Assembly: GCA_037127315.1 (NCBI GenBank)
Contig: JBBBDQ010001027.1
Span: 4,387,001-4,451,000 of the forward strand
DNA length: 64,000 nucleotides
DNA from: Ascarosepion bandense
Lineage: Eukaryota > Mollusca > Cephalopoda > Sepiida > Sepiidae
Direction: 5' to 3'
Below the pieces are notes generated by a model, which saw only the letters and a program-made list of their open reading frames with translations, ran no database searches and was not told the DNA's origin. Position numbers and translations under genes: made by a program. Shown here one piece after another: positions 19,905-31,100 of this stretch. Every line of letters begins with the position of its first letter. Positions within the stretch are counted from its first letter, which is position 1.

Positions 19905-20345
19905 GTAGCTTGTGATAACTGCTTGTATGTCTTAGGTGTGAAGTGGTCCTTGTCCTTGATTAGGATCTGCAACAGTTTTTATTGTTTTCATTTTTTGATT
20001 TTTCTTTACTTTACCATAGCTAACATTTCCCTTTCCAGTTTTTGTTTATATTTCATAATGTCCATCTCTGGAGTCGGATCTTGATTGCCAGCCTCTTGAG
20101 TTCTGTGTTGTTTGATTTGGTCAGCTTGGTTTTCTCCAGTGTTTGTCTCACTTTCCGTCTTAGCTCATCCGCCCGAATCTGAGGAATGTTCAAGGCTATT
20201 TTCCTCGATTCGGACAATGCTGTCCAGTTATGGTATCCGCTTCATTGTTATTGCAAAGTTGAGACCTTTGTTAAGTACTAATCTCTCATTGAGACAAGGG
20301 TAAAGGACTTCCTGTGTCACCATTTGATCTTTTAATCTGTTCAAG
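19905..20345 (-). pseudogene. Penelope-like element N-terminal fragment, copy 2
   Basis: Matches the upstream part of copy 1 (18840-19260): shared blocks TAGGATCTGCAACAGTTT, TTGATTTGGTCAGCTTG.TTTCTCCAGTGTTTGTCTCA and CCGTCTTAGCTCA. The coding strand is minus. Frame is broken; no RT catalytic motif is included. Same orientation as copies 1 and 3. Confidence 0.65.
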
Positions 20346-20504
20346 TTTGTGGGGAAAATTGTGAAAACGGCTTACCTCGAAAACGCCAACAAGTCTGTGC
20401 GTAGTGTGGAATCCAGTTACTCCATGATAAAAAGAACCAAAATAGCGGCACCCCTGTTTTATGCCAGGGGGTCTCGAACAGTTAACGCGAAATCGCGTTG
20501 TCTC

Positions 20505-20700
20505 ATCGTTCGCATGCAAATTATGGTTGGTCTTCGGCTATATAAAGCCAGCCGTTTTTTGAGAACAAAAAGTTGTTGTTGCTTCTTGCTGACTGTGCTT
20601 GGGTTGTTAGAAGAAGAAGACGACGACGACGACAAAGAAAGAGAAGAATACGCCGCCAACGACAACAAAAGAGACGACTCTCTAGCCTGATTATTTCCTC
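20505..20700 (+). promoter_or_regulatory. Octamer plus TATA promoter module, copy 2, and acidic-codon repeat
   Basis: CGCATGCAAATT (octamer at about 20513) is followed by a canonical TATATAAAG (about 20540). Downstream are a GTT-rich tract and (GAC)n. The ORF reading through this (EEEDDDDDKEREE) is low-complexity. It stands just upstream of the Penelope fragment but points away from it. Confidence 0.35.
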
Positions 20701-21985
20701 CGTTTTTTGTCTTTCTTTTAACACGACATGTACTTGTTGAGCCTTTATAGCGGGTATCTCTTCTTGTAGTGAGGGGTAGTAAGCTTCCGGAGCATGTTAA
20801 CGGAATTTGACCTTGTGGGAAGATAGCCCACTATAATTCATAAATGATTATAAATTCAAGAAAGGCAATTTTGAGTGTAAAATAACATTTATACATATAT
20901 ACATTTCAATTAATGTTTTACAATTAAAACAATACTTGGAATAAAGGTCCAACGAAGCTAGAAAGAGTTTATGGCGGATAATAATGAGCTGAAGGAGATA
21001 AAAGAATGTTCGAGGAAGATATAACGCTGAAAGGTAAAAAGCTGGGTAGTATGATTAATGTTCATTATCGAGTAACCGTTTCTAAGGTCAGTAGGTCAGC
21101 AAGTTGGTTTGTGGGATGTCTTAGAAAAGGTAAGTTAGTACTTTGAGAACAGGGGAGGAAGAAGGAGGCGAACATAGTCGCCGCTCGACATATGTCAAGG
21201 AAGAAACTAATTAAACTCTTCTACTCTGTGTATGCCTGTCTGATGAAACGTTTATGTCTTCGCTTTTTATATCGGCATTTTTGGATCAAAAGCTGCTAGT
21301 TTCGAATTTCATCCTTGTATTTGATTTCGGGCTTCCCATTGGCTGATAAACAAAATTGGTAATTTGATCTTTGATTAATTTTTATTTTTCAACCGGAACA
21401 TCTGCGCGAACTCGGATGCGCACGACGATTTTTATTCATTTGCTTTTTAGTTATGAGAGAGCACTCATCCGGTTCATTGCTTTTGTTCAGTCGGTATCAC
21501 CACACCTTGACTGTGTCGAATTCGTGCCGGAAGAATTCATCAACATCATGCTAGATCCCCTTTTAGTTTTCTTCGTCGGTAATTCTGTCTAAGAATGCCT
21601 CAAGACTCTAGGAAATATCGAATTGCAGTTTTTGTTTTATCCAACAGTTGTACCACATCCTTTGCCGGATGGAACATTTTTTTTTCTACGACCAGAAGTT
21701 TTCTCCTTGAATCGACTGGAAATCTTGGTGCCAAGACTGAAGAGATGGGTATTAAGTTTTGAATCAGGTTAGAAATAGTAATGTTATATTTTTTATCCCC
21801 CACCACCCAACAGGGAACCAATCATCTGAATTTGTAAACATGTTTGAACGGTCCGCCATTGTCATAGCAAAGAAACTGCCGAGGGAGATAACTCTGCTAA
21901 AACAAAAATTTCAAGATGCTGGATTCTCTTTCCGAGTTTGATTGCACAAAATTAGTTAAATAAAATGGCAACATATTACATATCC
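20700..21985. other. Non-repetitive-looking intergenic or intronic sequence
   Basis: Slightly more balanced base composition than its surroundings. Short ORFs (21371-21592, 21600-21821, 21759-21941) show no motif I recognise and no convincing splice pairing. A TGTGTCGAATTCGTGCCGGAAGAATT block at about 21508 has a diverged echo at 22800-22830, next to Penelope copy 3. Confidence 0.4.
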
Positions 21986-21987
<2 letters not shown>

Positions 21988-22039
<52 letters not shown>

Positions 22040-22054
22040 ATATATATATATATA
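21988..22054. repeat. (CT)n then (TA)n microsatellite
   Basis: About 24 CT dinucleotides followed by a short A/T-rich step and a TA run. Confidence 0.95.
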
Positions 22055-22196
22055 GTGTATCGAGGCAGCAAATAATTTTCTAAACATATACTGTTAAATA
22101 TAAGAGACAGTGAATGTCTATTATGTCCAACCATGAGCCATTCCAAACGTCACATTCTGGCCCCAATTTCAGTTGAAAAATAAAGACAAAAATTCT

Positions 22197-22473
22197 CCAA
22201 CATTTGGATAATTTTTCTATGATAATTTTTCTATGAATTTCACACCGCGCTATCACGTGGTGTGACGTCATAGAACCGCATTGCACATTTGCGAACTGCA
22301 TTTGTTATTTTTGGTAACTATTGCCATGGCCTAGAGGAGTTTTGTCAACACAAAATAAAATCGTCGCTGATGGTGGATGTTATTGTGTTACCGTCTTAAT
22401 AACCTCTCTGAAGATGGCTCATGTGAACCGAAAGCTCAGAACCAAATTAATAAAAAATTATCCAAATGTTGGG
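22197..22473. repeat. Short inverted-repeat element beside a Penelope fragment
   Basis: CCAACATTTGGATAATTTTT at 22198-22217 and its reverse complement at about 22453-22472 enclose about 235 bp. Inside are CACGTGGTGTGACGTCA (E-box plus CRE-like) and a hammerhead-like run CTGAAGATGGCTC...GAACCGAAAGC at about 22401-22430. The right arm ends exactly where Penelope homology begins. Confidence 0.55.
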
Positions 22474-22800
22474 GATCTTGATTGCTAGCCTCTCGAGTTT
22501 TGTGTTGTTTGATTTGGGCAGCTTGATTTCTCCAGTATCTGTCTCATTTTCCGTCTTAGCTCATCCACCTGAATCTGAGAAATGCTCAAGGTTATTTCTT
22601 TGATTTGGGCAATGATGTCCAAGTACGGTACCTGCTTGATTGTTATTGCGAAGTTGAGATCCTTCTTCATTACTGACTCTTGAGAGGTACACAGCTGATG
22701 TTGACTGATATTAATTACTGCCTTCATGGTGGTGATGGAGCTTGTGTGTCACCTTCTGATCTTTCAATCTGTTCAATTTCTGTACTTGGAGGATCTTGAC
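22471..22800 (-). pseudogene. Penelope-like element N-terminal fragment, copy 3
   Basis: The minus strand reads LNFAITIKQVPYLDIIAQIK (the PLE FAPTPxxIPxxDIIA segment) then DELRRKMRQILEKSSCPN, open from 22727 to 22485. It is the cleanest of the three copies of this N-terminal region but ends before the ADKG motif. It abuts the inverted-repeat arm at 22472. Confidence 0.75.
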
Positions 22801-23950
22801 TGCATTGAATTAGTGCCTGAAGAATTTGGCATGTGTAACTAAAACAATCTATTCTGGTGAACAAAATAAGGAATTAAGTTCAAAATTCAGATAACCTGAA
22901 GAGTTTTTTTTGTTTTTTTTTGTTGGTTGGTTGTTTCATTTTTATGGCATATCAACCTCGGCGGGTCATTTATTGCTGGTAATATCTTTTTCTTTCAACA
23001 ATTTATTGTTGTTGTTTTTTTTATATATAAGTTTTGCGTCTAGTGTAGCTGCCGCCAGGCACCATTTGCTACTAAACCCAATGTAAAAATCAGCAGGTTC
23101 GTTTTCTCGCCAAAACCAGCCCTGTATTCTTGACCGGCGGCCTTGTCACCCCTTTGAACAATGTGCCCAAAAATGTAGTTCCTTATTTTTTTTAGGATAA
23201 CGTAAAACAATAATAAAGTCTGAATGCAAAGTATGAGACAAATCAGTAAAAGTTAAAATAAATAAATAAAAATATAACAAATAAGCTGTCTTACGGCAAC
23301 CTTTTCTAAAATATAGGATTTTTGGTCTCTGCGTAAGAAATAGAAACCCCCTAACAGCCTTTTGGATTGAGACCTTCTAAAAGGGCAGACGTAAATTTGT
23401 TATCTCCAGTGGCAGCACATTCGTTCGGTACTGTTTAGAGAGTAACTCAATTGCCATAGACCACACGAGGTGCCAACGAGGTAATTAACATTTTTTCCAT
23501 TCAATTTTCAGCAAACCCTAGACAAATTTTATAGTTAATGGAATTTAATTCTTCTAAAGTTTTTATTATTATTTATTGCTTTTAGACCATTCCTTACTTT
23601 GTAAAAATGTATTGCTTTGGTGATTCAAACGATTCTTGCTGATTTAAACACTTGTTAAAAGTTACCTGTTTTGTTACAACTATTATGTAAATTGTCATTG
23701 TTTATTTTCTTATTTCTTTGAATTTTGTAGTTATCTATGCTCGTGTATATTCTTCCTCCATGTACTCATGTTATTTGTTTGTCTTAATTGCAGTTTTCAC
23801 AGCTGCACAAGCACTGTAAAGGAAATAAAACCTTTTACAATATATACCCGCAGTTTGTCAGTTCTCTCACGCATATTTCGTATGGTAATGGCAATTACAT
23901 CTAGTAATACTTTTTCTTTTCTAATATCAATATTCATTGGGATTTGTTTT
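22801..23950. other. Spacer with a Ggcatatcaacc-type dispersed repeat at its left
   Basis: 22915-23040 (TTGGTTGGTTG...TTATGGCATATCAACC...GGGTCATTTATTGCTGG) matches 49515-49650, and more distantly 38240-38420, 43860-43920 and 51060-51180. 23880-23950 matches 49655-49705 and is the 3' tail of the 5S-tRNA SINE. The middle holds nothing I can support. Confidence 0.45.
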
Positions 23951-23951
23951 T

Positions 23952-24141
23952 AAGGGCAGGGTCCCCAAGTCCTGCCCTGTTATTTAACCCATAACTGGAT
24001 AGAAGGAGCGGATTAATACCTTTCCTAAGGGACCAGTGCTTAAGTGAATGCAGGGTATTCAACTGGAATTCGAACTCGGCTAACTGATTTCTCTTTCTGA
24101 GCCAATATCCACTGAACCACAATGCACATCTGTCACTGAAC
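23952..24141 (-). mobile_element. tRNA-like body and 3' hairpin of composite SINE, copy 1
   Basis: Read on the minus strand it continues from the 5S head. The B box GAGTTCGAATTCC lies at about 24065-24080 in reverse; an inexact A box and the final AGGGCAGG/CCTGCCCT hairpin at 23953-23980 are also present. Same organisation as 44734-44934. Confidence 0.75.
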
Positions 24142-24259
24142 GCTTACAACACCTGGTATTCCCAAGCGGTCACCCATCTAAGTACTGACCAGGCTCAACA
24201 TTGCTTAACTTTGGTGATCGAGCAAGAACCAGTGTATTCAACGTGATATGGCCGTAAGC
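24142..24259 (-). pseudogene. 5S rRNA-derived head of composite SINE, copy 1
   Basis: A near-full-length 5S rRNA sequence of 118 bp on the minus strand, from GCTTACGGCCATATCACGTTG to GGAATACCAGGTGTTGTAAGC. Box A (AAGTTAAGCAA) and box C-type TAGATGGGTGACCGCTTGGG are recognisable. It differs from metazoan 5S at several sites and runs straight into the tRNA-like body without a T run, so I take it as a SINE head, not a 5S gene. Confidence 0.8.
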
Positions 24260-24261
24260 CG

Positions 24262-24365
24262 ATAACCTGAAGAAGGCTGGAGTGTACATCAGTTGAAACT
24301 TTGTGAATATTGCAACAAAGATCAAGACAACAGTCCGAGAAATGGAAATAGTGTAAATAGCTTGT
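24262..24365 (+). repeat. GTGTACA-family repeat, copy 3
   Basis: CTGAAGAAGGCTG, loop GAGTGTACAT, CAGTTGAAACTTTGTGAATATTGCAACAAAGAT, then ACAACAGTCCGAGAAATGG. It starts within a few bases of the end of the 5S head. Confidence 0.65.
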
Positions 24366-24700
24366 TGTAGTATAAACAAAGAGTCTGTTGAGATTAGCGT
24401 GTGTGTGTGTGTGTGTGTGTGTGAGGGACACCTCAGTGATTGCTCTCCCACCAACTACGGAAATAATAGAGAGAATGGGGAAAGAGATGGGTGGTAACAA
24501 AAAATAACACTGCCTCAGAAACCATAGCACCTTGAGGAACAATATTTTTATTTATTCATCTAATCGGTCCTTCAATTCTCGCTATGAACAACATAGCAAG
24601 TTGTAGTCTTTATATTATAATGCAGTAGGTGTCTACACGTGTCACACTTCTGCTGTAATGAATGAAATTAAATGTATTTTGTAAATGCATCATATTTCTG
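24366..24700. other. Spacer with (GT)n
   Basis: A (GT)n microsatellite at 24400-24422. No gene seen; the minus-strand ORFs across it are chance readings of repeats. Confidence 0.4.
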
Positions 24701-24880
24701 GAGAAAATCATTGAAAAACGATTACGAGCAGAAGAGAGACAAGACATCCGTAAACATAATGGAGAACGAATGCAAGCAAGGAGGAATGATATGAACAAAG
24801 AAGTGAGAGAATTTTATATTTATCATTGTTATTGTAATATTTTGTTAAAGTTGTGAAGTTCAAATATTTAATGATGTGGT
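24700..24880 (+). repeat. Solo coding-phase unit of the 89/90-bp repeat with flank
   Basis: Reads EKRLRAEERQDIRKHNGERM then QARRNDMNKE in one frame (24709-24798), followed by a flank GAGAATTTTATATTTAT...TTTAATGATG. The same flank ends the big array at 37690-37770. The unit is in 90-bp (30-codon) phase, unlike the 89-bp array units, and may be close to the ancestral sequence. A charged, helix-favouring peptide; no known protein recognised. Confidence 0.65.
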
Positions 24881-24910
24881 CAGGGAATCTCAGTTCTAAC
24901 ATTTTCTACT

Positions 24911-25116
24911 GACATAAAGTTGAAAGATTATATTGAATCAGTTGCTAAGTCTGTTGGTTCATTGTGTCATGCTAGACAGTCTTTTTCAACCAAATCTATA
25001 TTACACATTTATAGATCTACTATTCACCCTTGCTTTGAATATTGCTTTCACATCTGGTCTGCTGATTCTTCTATGTATCTGGAGGTTTTAGGTAAAATAC
25101 AAAAAGACGTATGAAA
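24911..25116 (+). pseudogene. LINE fragment after RT core
   Basis: An open stretch of 68 codons: KDYIESVAKSVGSLCHARQS, then SILHIYRSTIHPCFEYCFHIW and EVLGKIQKDV, the region between RT and C-terminus in the LINE family of 14.1-14.7 kb. It lies between the solo unit and the 89-bp array and ends a few bases before the array begins. Confidence 0.75.
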
Positions 25117-28100
25117 AGATAATGACAGAGAAGATGAAAACGATTACAAGCAAAAGAGAGACAATCAATCTGTAAACATAATAAAGAACGAATGCAAGCA
25201 AGAAGGAATGACATGAATGAAGCCGAGAATATCAATAAGCAGAAGAGAGACAAGCAATCCGTCAACATAATAGAGAACAAATGCAAACAAGGAGGATATG
25301 AATGAAGCCGAGAATAACACAGTAAGAGAGACAAGCAATCCGTCAACATAATAGAGAAAACAAATGCAAACAAGAAGAACATAATAATGAAGCCAGAACG
25401 ATTACAAGCAGAAGAGAGACAAGAAACTGGCCAACACAATAGAGAACAAATGCAAACAAGGAGGAATGATATGAACAAGCCAGAATAACATGCAGAAGAG
25501 AGACAAGCAATCCGTCAATAATAGAGAACAAATGCAAGCAAGAAGGGAATGACATGAATGAAGCCGAGAATGATTACAAGCAGAAGAGAGACACAATCCG
25601 TCAACATAATAGAGAACAAAATGCAACAAGGAGGAATGATAGGAATGGAAGCCGAGAACGATTACAAGAGAAGAGAGAAGCAATCCGTAAACATAATAGA
25701 GAACAAATGCAAACAAGGAGGAATGACATGAATGAAGCCGAGAAATGATTACGAGAAGAGAGACAAGAAATCCGTAAACATAATAGAGAACAAATGCAAA
25801 CAAGGAGGAAATGACATGAATGAAGCCGAGAATGATTACGAGCAGAAGAGAGACAAGCAATCCGTCAACATAATAGAGAACAAATTTCAAACAAGGAGGA
25901 TTGACATGAATGAAGCGAGAATGGATATAAGCAGAAGAGAGACAAGTAACTGGCCACAGAAGAGAGAACAAATGCAAACAAGGAGGAATGACATGAATGA
26001 AGCCGAGAATGATTACAAGCAGAAGAGAGACAAGAAATCCGTCAACATAATAGGAACAAATGCAACAAGAGAATGAGATGAATGAAGCCGAGAATGATTA
26101 CAAGCAGAAGAGAGACAAGAAATCCGTCAACATAATAGAGAACAAATGCAAACAAGGAGGAATGACATGAATGAAGCGAGAATGATTACAAGCAGAAGAG
26201 ACAAGAAATCCATCAACATAATAGAGAACAAGTACATGATGAGGAGAATGATAAAGGAATGAAGCAAGGAAACGATTACAAGCAGAAGAAAGGAACAAGC
26301 AGTCTGTCAACGTAATGAAGAACAAACAAACAGAGGACGATGTGAAATGAAGCAAGAAAAGGTACGAGCAGAAAAGACAAGCAATCCGTCAACATAATAG
26401 AGAACAAATGCAAGCAAGAAGGAATGACATGAATGAAGCCGAGAATGATTACAAGCAGAAGAGAAGACAAGCAATCCGTCAACATAATAGAGAACAAATG
26501 CAAAGCAAAAAGGAGAATGATAGGAATGAAGCCGAGAATAATTACGAGCAGAAGAGAAGACAAGCAATCCGTCAACATAACCAAGAACAAATGCAAACAA
26601 GGAGGAGTTGACATGAATGAACCGAGAATCAATTACGAGCAGAAGAGAGACAAGCAATCCGTCAACATAATAGAGAACAAATGCAAACAAGGAGGAATGA
26701 CATGAATGAAGCCGAGAATGATTACGAGCAAGAGAGAGACAAGAAATCAACGATCAACATAATAGAGAACAAATGCAAACAGAAGGAATGACATGAATGA
26801 AGCAAGAGAATGATTACAAGCAGAAGAGAACAAACAAGTCCGCAGTAAACACAATAATAGAGAACAAATGCAAACAAGGAGGAATGATATGAATGAAGCC
26901 GAGAATGATTACAAGCAGAAGAGAAGACAAGCAATCCGTCAACATAATAGAGAACAAATGCAAACAAGGAGGAATGACATGAATGAAGCCGAGAATGATT
27001 ACAAGCAAGAAGAGACAAGCAATCCAATCAACATAATAGAGAACAAATGCAAACAAGGCAAGGAGGAATGACATGAATGAAGCGAGAATGATTACAAGCA
27101 GAAGAGAGACAAGCAATCCGTAAACATAATAGAGAACAAATGCAAACAAGGAGGAATGACATGAATGAAGCCGAGAATAGTTACAAGCTGAAGAGAGACA
27201 AGCAATCCGTCAACATAATAGAGAACAAATGCAAACAAGGAGGAACGACATGAATGAAGCCGAGAATGATTACAAGCAGAAGAGAGACAAGAAATCCGTC
27301 AACATAATAGAGAACAAATGCAAACAAGGAGGAATGACATGAATGAAGACGAGAATGATTACAAGCAGAAGAGAGACAAGCAATCCGTCAACATAATAGA
27401 GAACAAATGCAAACAAGGACGAATGACATGAATGAAGCCGAGAATGATTACAAGCAAGAAGAGAGACAAGCAATCCGTCCACATAATAGAGAACAAATGC
27501 AAACAAGGAGGAATGACATGAATGAAGCCGAGAATGATTACAAGCAGAAGAGAGACAAGAAATCCGTCAACATAATAGAGAACAAATGCAAACAAGGAGG
27601 AATGATATGAATGAAGCCGAGAATGATTACAAGCAGAAGAGAGACAAGAAATCCGTCAACATAATAGAGAACAAATGCAAACAAGGAGGAATGACATGAA
27701 TGAAGCCGAGAATGATTACAAGCAAGAAGAGAGACAGCAATCCGTCAACATAATAGAGAACAAATGCAAACAAGGGTGGAATGATATGAATGAAGACGAG
27801 AATGATTACAAGCAGAAGAGAGACAAGAAATCCGTCAGCATAATAGAGAACAAATGCAAACAAGGAGGAATGACATGAATGAAGCCGAGAATAATTACGA
27901 GCAGAAGAGAGACAAGCAATCCGTAAACATAATGAAAGAACAAATGCAAACAAGGAGGAATGACATGAATGAAGCCGAGAATGATTACAAGCAGAAGACA
28001 AGCAATCCGTCAACATAATAGAGAACAAATGCAAACAAGAGGAATGATAGGAATGAAGCCGAGAATAATTACGAGCAGAAGAGAGACAAGCAATCCGTCA

Positions 28101-31100
28101 ACATAATAGGGAACAAATGCAAACAAGGAGGATTGACATGAATGAAGCCGAGAATAATTACGAGCAGAAGAGAGACAAGCAATCCGTCAACATAATAGAG
28201 AACAAATGCAAACAAGGAGGAATGACATGAATGAAGCCGAGAATGATTACGAGCAGAAGAGAGAGACAAGAAATCCGTCAACATAATAGAGAACAAATGC
28301 AAACAAGAAGGAATGACATGAATGAAGCAAGAATGATTACAAGCAGAAAGAGAGACAAGCAATCCGTAAACATAATAGAGAACAAATGCAAACAAGGAGG
28401 AATGACATGAATGAAGCCGAGAATGATTACAAGCAGAAGAGAAACAAGCAATCCGTCAACATAATAGAGAACAAAAGCAAACAAGGAGGAATGACATGAA
28501 TGAAGCCGAGAATGATTACAAGCAGAAGAGAGACAAGCAATCCGTCAACATAATAGAGAACAAATGCAAACAAGGAGGAATGACATGAATGAAGCCGAGA
28601 ATGATTACGAGCAGAAGAGAGACAAGCAATCCGTAAACATAATAGAGAACAAATGCAAACAAGGAGGAATGACATGAATGAAGCCGAGAATGATTACAAG
28701 CAGAAGAGAGACAAGAAATCCGTCAACATAATAGAGAACAAATGCAAACAAGGAGGAATGATATGAATGAAGCCGAGAATGATTACAAGCAGAAGAGAGA
28801 CAAGAAATCCGTCAACATAATAGAGAACAAATGCAAACAAGGAGGAATGACATGAATGAAGCCGAGAATGATTACAAGCAGAAGAGAGACAAGCAATCCG
28901 TCAACATAATAGAGAACAAATGCAAACAAGGTGGAATGATATGAATGAAGACGAGAATGATTACAAGCAGAAGAGAGACAAGAAATCCGTCAGCATAATA
29001 GAGAACAAATGCAAACAAGGAGAATGACATGAATGAAGCCGAGAATAATTACGAGCAGAAGAGAGACAAGCAAATCATCAGAAACATAATAGAGAACAAA
29101 TGCAAACAAGGAGGAATGACATGAATGAAGCCGAGAATGATTACAAGCAGAAGAGAAGACAAGCAATCCGTCAACATAATAGAGAACAAATGCAAACAAG
29201 GAGGAATGATAGGAATGAAGCCGAGAATAATTACGAGCAGAAGAGAGACAAGCAATCCGTCAACATAATGAGGAACAAATGCAAACAAGGAGGATTGACA
29301 TGAATGAAGCCGAGAATATTCGAGCAAGAAGAGAGACAAGCAATCCGTCAACATAATAGAGAACAAAGTACAAGACAAGGAGGAATGACATGAATGAAGC
29401 CGAGAATGATTACGAGCAGAAGAGAGACAAAGAAATCCGTCAACATAATAGAGAACAAATGCAAACAAGAAGGAATGACATGAATGAAGCCGAGAATGAT
29501 TACAAGCAGAAGAGAGACAAGCAATCCGTAAACATAATAGAGAACAAATGCAAACAAGGAGGAATGACATGAATGAAGCCGAGAATGATTACAAGCAGAA
29601 GAGAGACAAGCAATCCGTCAACATAATAGAGAACAAATGCAAACAAGGAGGAATGACATGAATGAAGCCGAGAATGATTACAAGCAGAAGAGAGACAAGC
29701 AATCCGTCAACATAATAGAGAACAAATGCAAACAAGGAGGAATGACATGAATGAAGCCGAGAATGATTACAAGCCTTGAAGAAGACAGAAGCAAAATCCG
29801 TAAACATAATAGAGAACAAATGCAAACAAGGAGGAATGACATGAATGAAGCCGAGAATGATTACAAGCTGAAGAGAGACAAGCAATCCGTCAACATAATA
29901 GAGAACAAATGCAAACAAGAGGGAATGACATGAATGAAGCCGAGAATGATTACAAGCAGAGAAGAGAGACAAAGAGAATCCAAAATCAACATAATAGAGA
30001 ACAAATGCAAACAAGGAGGAATGACATGAATGAAGCCGAGAACGATTACAAGCAGAAGAGAGACAAGAAATCCGTCAACATAATAGAGAACAAATGCAAA
30101 CAAGGAGGAATGACATGAATGAAGCCGAGAATGATTACAAGCAGAAGAGAGACAAGCAATCCGTCAACATAATAGAGAACAAATGCAAACAAGGACGAAT
30201 GACATGAATGAAGCCGAGAATGATTACAAGCAGAAGAGAGACAAGCAATCCGTAAACATAATAGAGAACAAATGCAAACAAGGAGGAATGACATGAATGA
30301 AGCCGAGAATGATTACAAGCGGAAGAGAGACAAGCAATCCGTCCACATAATAGAGAACAAATGCAAACAAGGAGGAATGACATGAATGAAGCCGAGAATG
30401 ATTACAAGCAGAAGAGAGACAAGAAATCCGTCAACATAATAGAGAACAAATGCAAACAAGGAGGAATGATATGAATGAAGCCGAGAATGATTACAAGCAG
30501 AAGAGAGACAAGAAATCCGTCAACATAATAGAGAACAAATGCAAACAAGGAGGAATGACATGAATGAAGCCGAGAATGATTACAAGCAGAAGAGAGACAA
30601 GCAATCCGTCAACATAATAGAGAACAAATGCAAACAAGGTGGAATGACATGAATGAAGACGAGAATGATTACAAGCAGAAGAGAGACAAGAAATCCGTCA
30701 GCATAATAGAGAACAAATGCAAACAAGGAGGAATGGCATGAATGAAGCCGAGAATAATTACGAGCAGAAGAGAGACAAGCAATCCGTAAACATAATAGAG
30801 AACAAATGCAAACAAGGAGGAATGACATGAATGAAGCCGAGAATGATTACAAGCAGAAGAGAGACAAGCAATCCGTCAACATAATAGAGAACAAATGCAA
30901 ACAAGGAGGAATGATATGAATGAAGCCGAGAATAATTGCGAGCAGAAGAGAGACAAGCAATCTGTAAACATAATAGAGAACAAATGCAAACAAGGAGGAA
31001 TGATATGAATGAAGCCGAGAATAATTACAAGCAGAAGAGAGACAAGCAATCTGTAAACATAATAGAGAACAAATGCAAACAAGGAGGAATGATATGAATG

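Noticed and set aside
20349..20690. 113-residue acidic ORF
   Set aside because: Driven by a (GAC)n tract across a promoter-like region; no family resemblance.
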